Positions 19,533-31,117 of a DNA stretch of 64,000 bases are shown piece by piece. The notes beneath the pieces were generated by a model that was not told the DNA's origin, searched no databases, and saw only the letters and a program-made list of their open reading frames with translations. The position numbers were made by a program, and so were the translations under genes. Each line of letters starts with the position of its first letter. The stretch's first letter is position 1. The stretch comes from Rhynchopus euleeides (Eukaryota; Euglenozoa; Diplonemea; Diplonemida; Diplonemidae): the NCBI GenBank assembly GCA_963210315.1, contig OY723258.1:1426001-1490000 (forward strand), given 5' to 3'.

Positions 19533-20697
19533 ATGGACCAGATGGTGGTCCCAAATTAGGGACCGACCAACAAAGCGACCAGATGGCGGTCCCAAATTTG
19601 GGACCGACCGATAAAGCGACCAGATGGTGGTCCCAAATTTGGGACCGACCGAAAAATTGGCCAGATGGCGGTCCCAAATTTGGGACCGACCCGTAAAGCG
19701 ACCAGATGGTGGTCCCAATTTTGGGACCGACCCATAAAGCGACCAGATGGCGGTCCCAAATTTGGGACCGACCCGTAAAGCGACCAGATGGTGGTCCCAA
19801 TTTTGGGACCGACCCATAAAGCGACCAGATGGTGGTCCCAAATTTGGGACCGACCCATAAAGCGACCAGATGGCGGTCCCAAAATTGGGACCGACCGAGA
19901 AAGCGACCAGATGGTGGTCCCACAATTGGGACCGACCAAAAAAGCGACCAGATGGCGGTCCCGAAATTGGGACCGACCGAGAAAGCGACCAGATGGTGGT
20001 CCCAAATTTGGGACCGACCGAAAAATTGACCAGATGGCGGTCCCAAAATTGGGACCGACCGAGAAAGCGACCAGATGGTGGTCCCAAATTTGGGACCGAC
20101 CAATAAAGCGACCAGATGGTGGTCCCACAATTGGGACCGACCAAAAAAGCGACCAGATGGCGGTCCCGAAATTGGGACCGACCGAGAAAGCGACCAGATG
20201 GCGGTCCCAAATTTGGGACCGACCAATAAAGCGACCAGATGGCGGTCCCAAATTTGGGACCGCCATCTGGTCGCTTTATGGGTCGGTCCCAAATTTGGGA
20301 CCGCCATCTGGTCGCTTTATTGGTCGGTCCCAAATTTGGGACCACCATCTGGTCGCTTTCTCGGTCGGTCCCAAATTTGGGACCGCCATCTGGTCAATTT
20401 TTCGGTCGGTCCCAAATTTGGGACCACCATCTGGTCGCTTTCTCGGTCGGTCCCAAATTTGGGACCGCCATCTGGTCGCTTTGTTGGTCGGTCCCAAATT
20501 TGGGACCACCATCTGGTCGCTTTACGGGTCGGTCCCAATTATGGGACCGCCATCTGGCCAATTTTTCGGTCGGTCCCAAATTTGGGACCACCATCTGGTC
20601 GCTTTATGGGTCGGTCCCAAATTTGGGACCACCATCTGGTCGCTTTATGGGTCGGTCCCAAATTTGGGACCGCCATCTGGTCGCTTTATTGGTCGGT
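19533..20697. repeat. 41-bp minisatellite array that inverts at 20252
   Basis: Unit GACCAGATGGTGGTCCCAAA plus TTTGGGACCGACCGATAAAGC, with variation mainly in the linker (GATAAAGC, GAGAAAGC, CAAAAAAGC, GTAAAGC) and in GGTGG/GGCGG. About 18 units run one way (19533-20252) and ~11 the other way (20253-20697). The switch is a perfect 50-bp palindrome (20228-20277). Each unit also contains the 18-bp palindrome GGTCCCAAATTTGGGACC. Several frames are open on both strands, which follows from the repeat and is not evidence of coding. Confidence 0.93.
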
Positions 20698-20995
20698 GAT
20701 CATCCTTCAGGATTTTGAAGGCACGTCTCACACCGGTTGGTGCTGTGTCGCATTCCAGGGGATAGTCCTTCACTTGGGTACGATTCGGCGCGACTGAGTC
20801 ATCAAGCTTCATCCACCTGCCTCTCATGGTGGCGTTGGATTTTCGCACGCTGCGCCGCATTTTCACCCGGCCGAACTCAAAAACCCAAAGTCTACTGAAG
20901 ATAGTCTGGCCTCTCCACAACATGTGATGGGAAAATGTTGAGGTCGGGCCATGCCAGCCCTGGCACGAGATCACTGCTCGTACCTGGGACCACCC
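20698..20995 (-). pseudogene. Degenerate segment related to 33680-33990
   Basis: Shares with 33680-33990 the string CACCGGTTGGTGCTGT, then CATTCCAGG, GTCCTTC, ATCAAGC, GTTGG(A/G)TTTTC, CGCTGCG(C/G)CGCAT and CTGGCACG-GATCACTGC in the same order and orientation. Read on the minus strand the two give similar peptides (KDYPLECDTAPTGV versus KDHPRLECATAPTGV), so this may be a decayed copy of a transposon gene. Family unknown. Confidence 0.4.
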
Positions 20996-21709
20996 GTGTA
21001 AAAGTCCCCCCAGGGGGGACTTAAGCACAGGTGGACCTAAACACGGGAGTGGGCTGGTCTGGAGGGTCATCAGGTGGCCGCGAGGCCACCTGGTGCCCTC
21101 CAGGTGCTGTCAGAGTCGAAAAGTGGGGTGCCAAAAGTCCATCCGGACCGGAATCACCCCCATACGACGGAAGCGGAAGAGGTCTTCTTGGTCTCCACCG
21201 TGCCACCCCCGTGTTTAAGCCCCCCCCTGGCCGAAAGTCGCCTCCAGGGGGGGGACTTAAACACGGGGGGTCCCAGGTACCCCCGAAAAGTCACATTGTG
21301 TCTACAGTGTGGGGCCCGAAAATCGAGTTTTCGGTGTTGCTTTTCCACATTTGGGGTTCCCAACTTCAGGACTGTCGCGCAATTACCTCAAAAGTGGCCG
21401 AGAAACCCAGGAATTTCTTTTTTTGAAGCCAATATTTTTTGTCACAGTAGCTTAGCTGAAAAGTTGGGCGAGTCGTCCACCCTATAAGAAGGGAGGAGGT
21501 GTGTGTGTGGAGGCAGCACCAGAGCTAGCTCGGTGCGTCCTACCCTAAACCAAAAATATTAACGTGTGTGTGTGGGGGTTGCCTCGCTTATCTCTCTTCT
21601 CTCCGTCTGCTCTTCGCTCCCCCCCCCCCTCTCTCTCTCTCTTCTCTCAAACACTTGAGCCGCGCCCCCCGCTGGCGTGCTGCTCCCTCCCTGAAGCCCC
21701 GCCGCAGCA
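20996..21709. other. Repeat-derived DNA and 5' flank of the next gene
   Basis: Contains inverted motifs AAAGTCCCCCCAGGGGGGACTT (a palindrome, about 21002-21023) and CCGTGTTTAAGCCCCCCCC opposite GGGGGGGGACTTAAACACGG (~21209-21269). The last 120 bases are pyrimidine-rich (CTTATCTCTCTTCTCTCCGT...) and end CCGCCGCAG just before the ATG, a candidate splice-leader acceptor (inference). Confidence 0.5.
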
Positions 21710-23086
21710 ATGGATAACCTCAACTGGGCGAGCGGGGAGCTGGGCTGCCGTGTGATTGACCCAGAGGGGCGGGACCTTCCCGAGATGGAGTGGCTTGTCA
21801 GTGGGAGGGGAGGCGCTGGGAGCGTCGGCACGCATGTCACGCTGCGGCTCCCCTCCCGGGGCAACGAGGTGACCGTGCGATACGTCGGGTGGACGTCGGG
21901 GCGTAACCTGGGGAGCAACCCCGCTGTTGTCGTCGTGGCATCGGGCGAATCCCTCGCGGACATGCCACGCCTTATCAAAGCCCAGGCAAAGCGCGGCGCT
22001 GGGATGCAGATATGGTTCATCCCCGGCGGCATCCCGGCAAGCCACTGCTACCTGAGGTTCGCTGTGGAGGCAACGTTCGACCAGCCCTCGAGCCCCGCCT
22101 TCGCCACCATCTCCGAGCTCTTCGCGCTGGAGAACGCCCCTGTCGTGTCGGCGGCGCGCGTCTCCACCTCTGCGGAAATGCCCTCACAATCCTCCGTGGC
22201 GCTGCAGCAGACCCTGCCCACAACGCCGCGCCGCCCCATCACACCCCAGCACAGAGGGCACCTCCGCGCAGACGTGCGCAGCGAGAGCGGGGGGCGCCCC
22301 TTCGCCGCCGTGCTGGATGGCCTCGCTGACGACATCCACAAGCTGAAGGGTCTGCGATCACCCCAGGCGCTGCGGCCCCTGCCGCATGCCTCGAATGCAC
22401 CTAAGGATGACTGGAAGAGTGAGGCTGTGCCGAGCGAGATACATCTCCCGCGGGAGCGGGGCGCCGTGGCGGATGACGTGGTGATGGCGAGGCTCGAGGC
22501 GTTGGAGCGTGCGGTGGAGGATCTGGACAGGAAGGTGACTGCGCAGCACCGCGAGCAGCAGCAGCAGCAGCAGCCTGTGGATATTGCATCTCTGCTGGAC
22601 TCACACATTGATCAGCTGGCGGCGCGGCTGGAGGGGCGTATCCTGCAGGCGTTGAATGAGCGTGTCGATGCGTCCATCTCGGTGTTGGCGTCTGAGCTGG
22701 CCCAGAAGGGTGTGCCCAGGGCCTCCCCCGGGAATGCGTCGTCGCGGAGTGGGAGGGGCCATTCGGCACGCCCGAAGCAGGTCAACACCACGACGACGAC
22801 GACCACGACGCTGGCGGGGTACCCAGGGGAGGAGGTGTCGGGTGGGGCGGTGTCTGCGCTGCATCCGCAGAGGGTTAGTTATGCGGGGGCTGACACCACC
22901 GTGAACACCACGCCTGCGCCTGAGGTGCGCGAGGTGGTGTACGACCACCACCAGAAGGAGCACCTCAGGCATGTCTCGGAGCACGTCGCCATCGCCCTGC
23001 GGCAGCAGCAGCGGGGGTCGCTGACACCGCACAGCGCCCATCTGGTGAACACGCCGCTGTTCCAGTCGCCGGATTGTCGCTCGTGA
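21710..23086 (+). CDS. Unrecognised protein: N-terminal beta-rich domain plus coiled coil
   Basis: 458 residues, single exon, start CAGCAATGGATAAC. I do not recognise the family. Residues 1-145 look like a compact globular domain, alternating hydrophobic strands with glycine turns (HVTLRLPSRGNEVTVRYVGW, GAGMQIWFIPGG, CYLRFAVEATF). Residues ~145-250 are low-complexity. Residues ~255-335 form a coiled coil (EALERAVEDLDRKV, a six-Q run, then IDQLAARLEGRILQALNERVD). The rest is S/T/G-rich with a TTTTTTT run and ends HLVNTPLFQSPDCRS. The layout would suit a centriole/flagellar or cytoskeletal scaffold, but that is a guess. Codon use (strong GC3) matches the recognised genes. Confidence 0.8.
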   Translation: MDNLNWASGELGCRVIDPEGRDLPEMEWLVSGRGGAGSVGTHVTLRLPSRGNEVTVRYVGWTSGRNLGSNPAVVVVASGESLADMPRLIKAQAKRGAGMQIWFIPGGIPASHCYLRFAVEATFDQPSSPAFATISELFALENAPVVSAARVSTSAEMPSQSSVALQQTLPTTPRRPITPQHRGHLRADVRSESGGRPFAAVLDGLADDIHKLKGLRSPQALRPLPHASNAPKDDWKSEAVPSEIHLPRERGAVADDVVMARLEALERAVEDLDRKVTAQHREQQQQQQPVDIASLLDSHIDQLAARLEGRILQALNERVDASISVLASELAQKGVPRASPGNASSRSGRGHSARPKQVNTTTTTTTTLAGYPGEEVSGGAVSALHPQRVSYAGADTTVNTTPAPEVREVVYDHHQKEHLRHVSEHVAIALRQQQRGSLTPHSAHLVNTPLFQSPDCRS

Positions 23087-24127
23087 AATCCCAACCCCTC
23101 CCCAGCGCTGAGATGCGGTTCCGGAAATGAATACGGCATCGGTGGGCCTGTGGCGTGCCCCGTGCCACACATAGCATGCAGTGAGTTTTGTTATTTGCTT
23201 GAGTGTAGAGTGTATCCTGGGGCGGCCAGTCATCCATTGATGCGGGGTTTACTGTGTACACATTCCCAGTCATTTTTTCTCTCCCCCTCCCCCTTGTACA
23301 TCCCAGCCGTAGAGGTCAGTTGGTGGAGCGCCTGATAGGATTCCATGCATCGTGCTTAGAGAGTTCCACGGCGCGCAGCTTAGAAGTTCAGCAGTCGGAG
23401 TGGGTGGTGGGGTGGAGTGGGTGGGCAGTATTTTGCAGTAGCCACTGGGTGCGTGGCTGTGTTCGGTTATCTTCGTCTGGCATTGGGCGGGGAAAGTATG
23501 TTGGTGGGAATCCAGCAGCGTGGTAGGAGCACGCCTGGTGTTTTCTGAAGCTAAAACGGGCTTGGCAGGGTGGGATCGACTTGCAACAAGGCAATCGGTT
23601 CACATTCGTAGCCATGTTAGACTCCACGGCGAACAACCTCAACAACAGCCTTCCTAATCAAGGCAGTATTGTGCGACCGCCAAGCCCCCGGGAAGCAGTC
23701 GCCTGGTTCTACCCCACTCCAACTGCACCGTCTGCCAACTGCCAACCACCACCACCACCACCCCTGTGTGCGGAGTGGGGCATGGTTCTGCAGTGCACCC
23801 CATCCGTCCTCCGGACATCCCACCCTCTCTCCTCCGGGTGTGCTGCCGGGACCCCCCTTGGCTGCGTCCCAGTTGTAGATAAATTGACACACAGCGTGTT
23901 GTGGCGAGCGGGTGTCGCCCCTCTCCCCCCCCCCCCCCCCTCCCCTCCCTACCCTAATGGCCCTGGCGCACACTCCGTGGTTGTGCGCATGCACAATTCC
24001 GCATGTCTTTCTTGCATCAGGCTGCTGTGTCTTCGCAATTCTGCTGGACCGCTCACATCCTGCACTCCCACCCACCCACCACCAGGCACGCCACCCTCGA
24101 GGTGGCGGTGGCGCCACAAGGTGCTGC
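23087..24127. other. Intergenic, no supported gene
   Basis: T- and C-rich stretches, a 16-C tract near 23925 and CCACCCACCCACCACCAGG just upstream of the next start. A tRNA-like string near 23310 was examined and rejected. Nothing else recognised. Confidence 0.5.
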
Positions 24128-25633
24128 ATGGCGGAGCGCCTCTCGTGGTCGCTCCCACATGCCCTCGGAGGTCACGGAAGCCCTGCTGGGTACTTCCACG
24201 GCACACCCAGGCCGGCGGCAAAAGTGCGTGCGGAGGTGAGTTCTCTGTACGGTGGCCCATACCGCACCACTGTGTCACGCAGCGATGACGTTTCTGTTGT
24301 GGTGGCCGGGGGCTACCTCACGGTGCACAGCCGCACGTCGCTAGACCCGATGCTGCGCACAGAGGCCTCCAACATCACACGCGTGGAGCGGCACCCGACC
24401 CGCCCTGTCCTCGAGATCCGCACGGTGCACAACATGGCGGTGACGCTGTGGTTCCCCGAGCGGGAAGGGCTTGTCGGTGTGATGGACGACCTCTCCCGTG
24501 CGATGCTCGGTGCAGAGTCAGCCGCCTCGTCGCCAGCACCGCCCCACCCGCCCTCGCCGCTCGCCTCACCCCAGGCGTCGCCGCGACGAGGGCCTGACGT
24601 GCTGACGCACACGTCGTCGAAGACGAGGGTGCTGGTGCCGGTGGAGGGGTGTGCGGTGGTGCACCCTCCCTCCACCGTGCCTGGTGTGGTGGCGTCTGTG
24701 GATGCGTTGACGGGCCTGGTGACGGTGGAGTGGCACACCGGGGATGTGACGACGCACCACCCACATGACCTGCGGTACCTCGGGGCTGGGCAGCCGAAGG
24801 CGCCGCCGCAGCCGCGCTCACCTCCGCGGACCCCCGTCATGTCGCCGCCACTGCCGCCGGCAGGCACGCCGTCGCCCTCACCTGTGCGCCCGCGTGGGCA
24901 GGCGCTGCGGAAAGAGCCTCCGGGCACGCAGGTGCAGAAGCAGGTGCAGCGCCAGGCCCTCAGTGTGCGTATCAGTGAGAGCAGTGTCAAGTCCTCGACA
25001 CGAGGGGATGGCAGCTCTGCACGAGGCAGTGCGCTGTCTCTGACAGATGTCGCGAGCGCGACGAGTGCCGACCGCTCGGTGCAGTCGTTCCGGGTCCCGG
25101 ATTCGCCTGACCGTGGGTTTGACGCGACGCTGCCAGTCAATCTGGACGGCACAATCCTTCCCTTCGTTGACGACTCCGAGCGCAGCAGCGACAGCGGTGA
25201 GGGTACCGACTCCAGCGTGCGCCCCCTTCAATCATCTCTCAAGCAGCGCCCGTCAACCAGCAAGACGCCTCCCAACACGACGAACAACACGCCCTCGCTG
25301 TCGCGAAGACCTCCCCCGCTGACGGTGGCACGCAAGGTGTCTGGAGGTGTGTCTGCAAGCGGCGACTCCCCGAAGAGCAGAGGGTCGCGTGTCAGCACCT
25401 TTGTGTCCCACCAGTCAGCACAGGTGAAGACGCGATGTCGATGGTGTGGGTTGTACGCACCCCCGATGCATGAGACGAAGCGATGCGCTTTCCGCAACGT
25501 CGCGTGCCCTCATTGCAAGCAGGTGATGGTAGCACGCGACTACGACGCCCATTCGTACCGCTGCACCAAGAACCCATCTAATTCACGGTCTATCGTCTCA
25601 ACACCCCGGACACCACGCAGCTTTGCAGGCTAG
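24128..25633 (+). CDS. Unrecognised multidomain protein with C-terminal CCHC-type zinc finger pair
   Basis: 501 residues from ATG 24128 (MAERLSWSLPHALGG); the frame is open further upstream but loses coding character. Residues ~38-135 look like a PH-like or other beta-barrel domain (DDVSVVVAGGYLTVHSR ... VLEIRTVHNMAVTLWFP), followed by a helix. Residues ~165-215 look like a small SH3/Tudor-like barrel (GVVASVDALTGLVTVEWHTGD). The middle is S/T/P-rich and disordered. The C-terminus (~437-479) has CRWCGLYAPPMHETKRCAFR and CPHCKQVMVARDYDAHSYRC, two C-x2-C...H...C units like TRAF-type fingers, which bind zinc and often mediate protein contacts. Function unknown. No intron is needed, though an upstream exon cannot be excluded. 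Confidence 0.75.
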   Translation: MAERLSWSLPHALGGHGSPAGYFHGTPRPAAKVRAEVSSLYGGPYRTTVSRSDDVSVVVAGGYLTVHSRTSLDPMLRTEASNITRVERHPTRPVLEIRTVHNMAVTLWFPEREGLVGVMDDLSRAMLGAESAASSPAPPHPPSPLASPQASPRRGPDVLTHTSSKTRVLVPVEGCAVVHPPSTVPGVVASVDALTGLVTVEWHTGDVTTHHPHDLRYLGAGQPKAPPQPRSPPRTPVMSPPLPPAGTPSPSPVRPRGQALRKEPPGTQVQKQVQRQALSVRISESSVKSSTRGDGSSARGSALSLTDVASATSADRSVQSFRVPDSPDRGFDATLPVNLDGTILPFVDDSERSSDSGEGTDSSVRPLQSSLKQRPSTSKTPPNTTNNTPSLSRRPPPLTVARKVSGGVSASGDSPKSRGSRVSTFVSHQSAQVKTRCRWCGLYAPPMHETKRCAFRNVACPHCKQVMVARDYDAHSYRCTKNPSNSRSIVSTPRTPRSFAG

Positions 25634-28600
25634 CCCCGTTTAGAGGAGGCATTGTCTGCAGACTGCTGTGTCATAGTAGTTCCTTCAGTAATATGTGTGG
25701 GAAACGATTGCATCGTGAATAAGTATTATTTTTGTGATTTCTGAGGAAGTGCATTGGACAGCCAGCCGCCTCACAAAGTAGTAAAATATAAGTGCCGGAG
25801 CGAAGCCACGATCGAGGGATCAGATGACTGATGGGCAGTGCGTACCGCTGCCTTGTTGCTGTCGGTAGAGTCGGAGGGGCCTGCCCCACCACACCCAGGC
25901 CAGGTTTTTCCTTTGTCCCCCCCCCGCCCCCCACACACAAGACAGCCCTCTGGCACCACGAGCCCCAGCTGAAGTGCTGCTGGGTTGGTTTGCTTCTCGA
26001 CCCACATTCCCCAGCATCCATACACCTTCATCGCGCCTTCATCCTGCGGGCGCACAGAATCGATAAAATCCGTAGTCGGCAAGAGAGCATGGGACGTCCC
26101 GGCAAGAGCGGTATTTTCCTTGTTGGCGCTCTCTCCTGAAGGGTCAACGCAACGAAGGGAAAACTGCAAAAGTTTGGGATCAAACCACCCTCACCCCCCA
26201 AAAATTTGTGGCTGGCTGCCAGAGGGGTGCTTGGGGCAACCCCGCCCTCCCCCCGACGGCCAGTGTTGATCTGCACGCGAGTGTGGAAGCCGGCTCTCTT
26301 CACCGTGCATCGTGATAACTATGGCATGCCACATGTGTCCGGTGCCTGCCTCATGCTGCCTGCATATCCACACCGTTCGATTTCCTGTATGGCTACGTTC
26401 TTCCCGTTTCAAACCTAAATGTCACCGTGTGGTCACGTGGCGAAGCCAAGGCAACATGTTTTCATGCAGTACGACATGTGCGCCCCCTTCGCTGAAGGTT
26501 CAGAGATCCTCCCCCGCGCTCGCCTAAATCAGCGGGTTCCTGCTGGCTTCTGCAGGCAGGTGTGGGTCTCTCAAGCCTTTCGTGAGGGGTCCGGCTTCGG
26601 TCCGGCCGCATCACCCCCCGCCCTGGTAGCCTTCTCCAGGTCGCTTTCTCTTTTTTCTGTTGAGGCTCAAAGATCGACGTCAGTATTGGCTGGGCTGCTG
26701 CATCCACTACCGCCTCCCCGTGCATGATATGTATTCACGACAGGTGGGCGTAAACAGTGCAACCCAGTGGTGCATGTTGAGGGTTTCCTTAAAGCATGCC
26801 CACTGCTCCAGCCGTGGTCTCAGTGTAGCGTGACGGTAATTTTTTGCTATAACCTGCTCAGGTCACGGTAAAAAAGACTGTTGGCAGCGCACGTATGGAC
26901 ACCCATACACGTACAGGTGCGCACAAACAAAAAGATCCGCTTGTGCAACACATTTTCCCCCCAAAACACACACACTCGCACTCACACGATGGCCGCCCCA
27001 AGGACTGCCGAGCGCTTCGTCGGAACAGCTCGTTTTTTTTCAAGACTTGTGTCTGCATTCAGTATCCTGCACACATGACGTCCCAAGCAGGCACCGCTCG
27101 CACAAGCAACGAAAGCAACTCCAAGTCTGATTTGGACGAATCATCGAAATTTTGGACGAAAGAAGACTCATCACACCTGACACGGAAAACAGGTGACCAA
27201 CGAGTGTTTGGAGGGGCCGGGGGGAAGGGGGTGGTTCATTGGTGGTTGCCTCAAAGGGCAGGGTGGTGCGTTACGGTTATGTGCTCCTGCAAACTTGCGC
27301 TCGCCGGGGCTGCCGGAGCCCTGTCGCACTGCCACAAGGGAGGCTATAATGTGTGCGAGGTCTCTCCGTCCACCAGGGAGCTGCCTTCGCAAAACCCGGC
27401 ATCACGAGAGGCAAAAGGAGAGGATGGCGGAACCTTTCCGCGCTTCCTCCCGCCCCACCTGGCGGTTTGCGTGATCCTTCGTCAGCGTTGCCGCACCTAA
27501 CCATTATTGTGGCACTGCGCGAGGGGTTTCTTTGCATATGCCGTCCATCGGCATTTTTTTTCGATCCCAACACGCGCCCTTTCCCTTTGGCTGGCCCTTT
27601 TGGCGAAACTATGCTGCAGGACCCCGGGCAAGCTGAGGGGGGAGGGGGGGGGGTGCGCCCCCCATCGGGTTTGCACCTTGCCGCCCATAACCTTCTCAAC
27701 ATGCATGCCCCTCCACACCCTGACCCCCCCACCCTTGTCGTGGGGCTCATTTTTGTAATTCTCAACATTATCTTTATGGGTGTGTCTTTCTTGGGGCTAT
27801 TTTTTTTGTAAGTTCGGCGTAGCCAACTCAGGAAACTTTTCACCGTGCGGATCCTTGCGAACACTTCACACGCCCGGCAGGCTGGTGGGGTGTTCTGCGT
27901 TCGAAGAACACAAACTGTCGTTGCTACCTTCTCTCTTGAGATTCACTCGGTTGCATTAGTTTATCACCGTCGCCTTTGTTCCGCCTGTTGCCAGCCATGT
28001 TGCCTTGCTTCATGAGTCAGATGCCGCAACGCAGTCCACTGATGTTGCAGCCAGCAGCCAGAGCGGGTGACACAGATCCCTGTTCCGATCTTGGCCACAT
28101 TTGCCTTGTCTACACCCCGGTGGCCAGACCAGAACCCACATGATGCGTTGGAGACATTCTCCCTTCCATTCACCCCCCTCTGTGGACAACCAGCAACTGC
28201 CGTCGTGAAGGATTTGAATTATAGCGTGCGCTCTGCATTGTGTGCAGAATGCATGGCAACAGCAAGACCGTGTGCTGTGCTGATGTAGCGGAACCTATGG
28301 CACTGGACCTCTTGGTTAACCTTCCATACCCCTCTACAAGCTTCGTGTGTTCCTATGTGTGTGTCGCGGTGGGGGTTCCGGCTGGAGGAGTCAGCTTGGT
28401 GATCCCTGCACCATGCTGAGCGCCCTCTGTCCTGTCTTTGTGATGTGCAAGGCTTCTGCCTTGTGTGATGGCACAACCTCCTCACTCCCCTTGTATCTTT
28501 CCGACTTGTTGTGGTTGAGAACCTTTCGCCAGGGTGGTCCTCCGAGAACTCCCACGGGCGCTGAAAACCGCACGCATACTCTCTTAACGGTGGCCACCGT

Positions 28601-31117
28601 GCCCCGGGTCGAGGTGATCTGAAATGCCTGCAGAGAGGTCTGCCAAATATCACTGGAATTTTTTTATGGGCGAAAAAAATAATACCCCAAACAAAACGGG
28701 GGGTTCACCACGCCTTTGTTTCACCGTTGCTTTTCAGAAATATTTGCAATTTTTCCACGAGATCCCGAGAGTCAGACCCTCCTGTGAATCCTGTCGGGCT
28801 TGCGTGAACCTGCTTTGCCCCACCCGTCAACCTATCCCGTGTGGAGTCCTGCAGGATGCTGTGTTCGGGGTGGCGTATTCCGCTGGTGGGTGCGTGTCCG
28901 CACTCCCCGTATTGAACGCTCAAGAATGCCAGGAACGCATCACGCATGCACTCATGGTATCGCGATGGGGTGTGGTGCGCTTTGCAGGGACCCACCACCA
29001 CGAAGTGAAGACGAGGCACTGGGATGGCCTGTTCAGAGTTGGGGCATGCCGTGTCCTCGCATTATTTTTGGTTCGTTCCGTTCGAAGGAGGGTAAAGGGT
29101 TGTGGCGCACAAACAACGCCTTATCTTTTTGTGTGGTGTGGCTTTTGTTGTAAAGAAGGAAATCGTACGGCTGGAGCTTTGGGATTAACGCCCTCATGCA
29201 TGCCACTTCACAGGGCCTCGACACAAGCCTTGAGATGTCAAGTGTGCGCTCGACGAAAAGAGTTCAGAGCTGGTGTTTTTGCAGCCACTGGACAGGGGCG
29301 ATTCTTCCCAAAATAAAAGCGAAATGAGTACGATTTGTTCCAGATTTGGCGTTGACAGACGGTTGTGTTGTTTTTGTTTATGGCCAGGCGCAGGATTATG
29401 GTTTTGATGTGTTTGCCGCACAGACAACGCCTTTACCTTTTCCCCCATGGCTCTCGTGTGGTAGAGGAAGTGCTGAGCAGAGACGTGCTGGATTGGCGCA
29501 CTGATGGCTGGCCTGCTATTTATTGTTCACTCGTGACCCACCACCCTACATCTGGTACTTCATGCAACCACAACTCTCCTGAGTGCATCAAGGCCAGGGG
29601 AGTTGTGTGTGATGAGAGTACTGCTTTCCAAATTGGTGTCTGTCAAATCAAAAGTGCCCGTGGGTGAAGCCGTTTATGGCGGAAGCGGTCAATGCACCAA
29701 CAGATGCCAGAGTGAATCAGTTGTCTTTCTCGACACAGATCCCAAACAGCTGGGAAGATCTGAGACGAGGCAAGCCCAACTAGAGAAATATTTCACGAGT
29801 CTTTTTTTTGCCGAACATTACGGCCACACTTCACACCACTTCATCAGGCTGGGTGTTGCACATAAGAGTGGCGTCTGCATTCAGCAGAAAACCATTACAG
29901 ACAGGCAGGATCAGTTCGAAGCCAGCGGTCAGCACTCAACAACAGTGCACAACAAGAGAGCACCAGAGCCGGATCATGGCGGCTATCTGATTTTTGATTT
30001 TGCCACGCTCGCGAAATCACTATTTTTAGAAGCCCCCCGTTTACAAGGCCGTTTAGGCCTGCACGCCCAGGCATTTCCTCAAAGGACCGAGAGGGGGTTC
30101 TGTGGACAATAGGCCAAATTGCGTTAAGCGTTGTTCTACGTGTGATGACCGGGGTGTGTGTTTCGTGTTTGCCTTTCCAACAAAATATGGGTGGAGGGCC
30201 ATGCCCCCCGAACACCCTGGGACCAGCAGCCAGGCAAGCAGGTTTCCAGGCAAATCTTGCACCCCACCCCCTCCACCCGGACCTGCTCACTTGATTGGAG
30301 TGGATGACGTTGTTCAAATCTTTCAAAATGGGCAAACTGACCGGGGCTCTACCAACCGGTTTGCCTCTACTATTTCTGAAGGCGTCTCACGATGCGAGGA
30401 CGGTTTTGGGGCAGTGAGGGGGCCCTCCATTAGAGCTGCAGGCTGCACTGCTCTCAGAAAGAATCCGTGAAGCCTGGTCGGGGCTCCTCCGGCAGAACCA
30501 GGGGCTTAGGACTGATGTGAGGGTTTTGGCTGATAGCCCTGGGCAGGGATTTCGCTTGAGGAAGGGAGCGCCATTCTCTGTGTGTTGCAGAACGCACTGG
30601 GTGCAAAGGAATTTTGATGCGAAGAACCGGCCACTGCACACTGCGCATACACAACCCTACCGATGATTTCCCCGGTAACAAAGGAATAACCCCCCAACAA
30701 CACCCTTCCCCGACGCTTTGGCTTTCCTTGTTCTTTTAGATGTTCTCGCAGTGGTTTTTGTTCATGACCCCCACGGGTATGTGGGTTTGTCAATGGTCTG
30801 TCCCCATGTTTTGTTCATCTGAGTATATTTTTTTTCTTTTTTGATTCGACCCCTCCGTTTAGAATTCGGGAACGACAATGCACAACGAGACGATAAAAAA
30901 CCATGAAGACTGTAGACAGCGAGAAGCCGGGGGGGCAACGGCTGAGACCCCCCCCTGACGATCCTCTTGTGTATCACTGCACTGGGTGGGGTATGTTCCT
31001 GTTCAGAAACGCGCATCAAAATAATCTACGTACGATTCCCTGTTCGGGTCGGTGAAATCACAGAGATATATCCATCGCCTTGAATCAGGCTGTCCGCACA
31101 TAGACTGCAGCTACATA
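25634..31117. other. 5.5 kb without a supported gene
   Basis: Open frames here (26895-27500, 28624-29316, 29603-30112 and others) are rich in C, H, W and homopolymer-derived runs and show no domain. Repeated themes are GCGCACAAACAA followed by a CCTTATC/CCTTTACC-type string (29106, 29412; also in a BUD23 intron at ~57502), and segments near 27810 and 29815 loosely like 2855. I read this as decayed repeat DNA. Confidence 0.5.

Noticed and set aside
19267..20797. Several 240-346-codon frames in the 41-bp array on both strands
   Set aside because: They arise from a stop-free repeat unit read in every frame.
23305..23400. tRNA-like string (GTCAGTTGGTGGAGCGCCTG)
   Set aside because: It resembles a D-arm/A-box, but no anticodon arm or GGTTCGAATCC-type T-arm follows at the right distance and no acceptor stem pairs.
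28624..29316. 230-codon + strand frame
   Set aside because: Composition rich in C, R and W with homopolymer-derived runs, no domain, and codon use unlike the supported genes.
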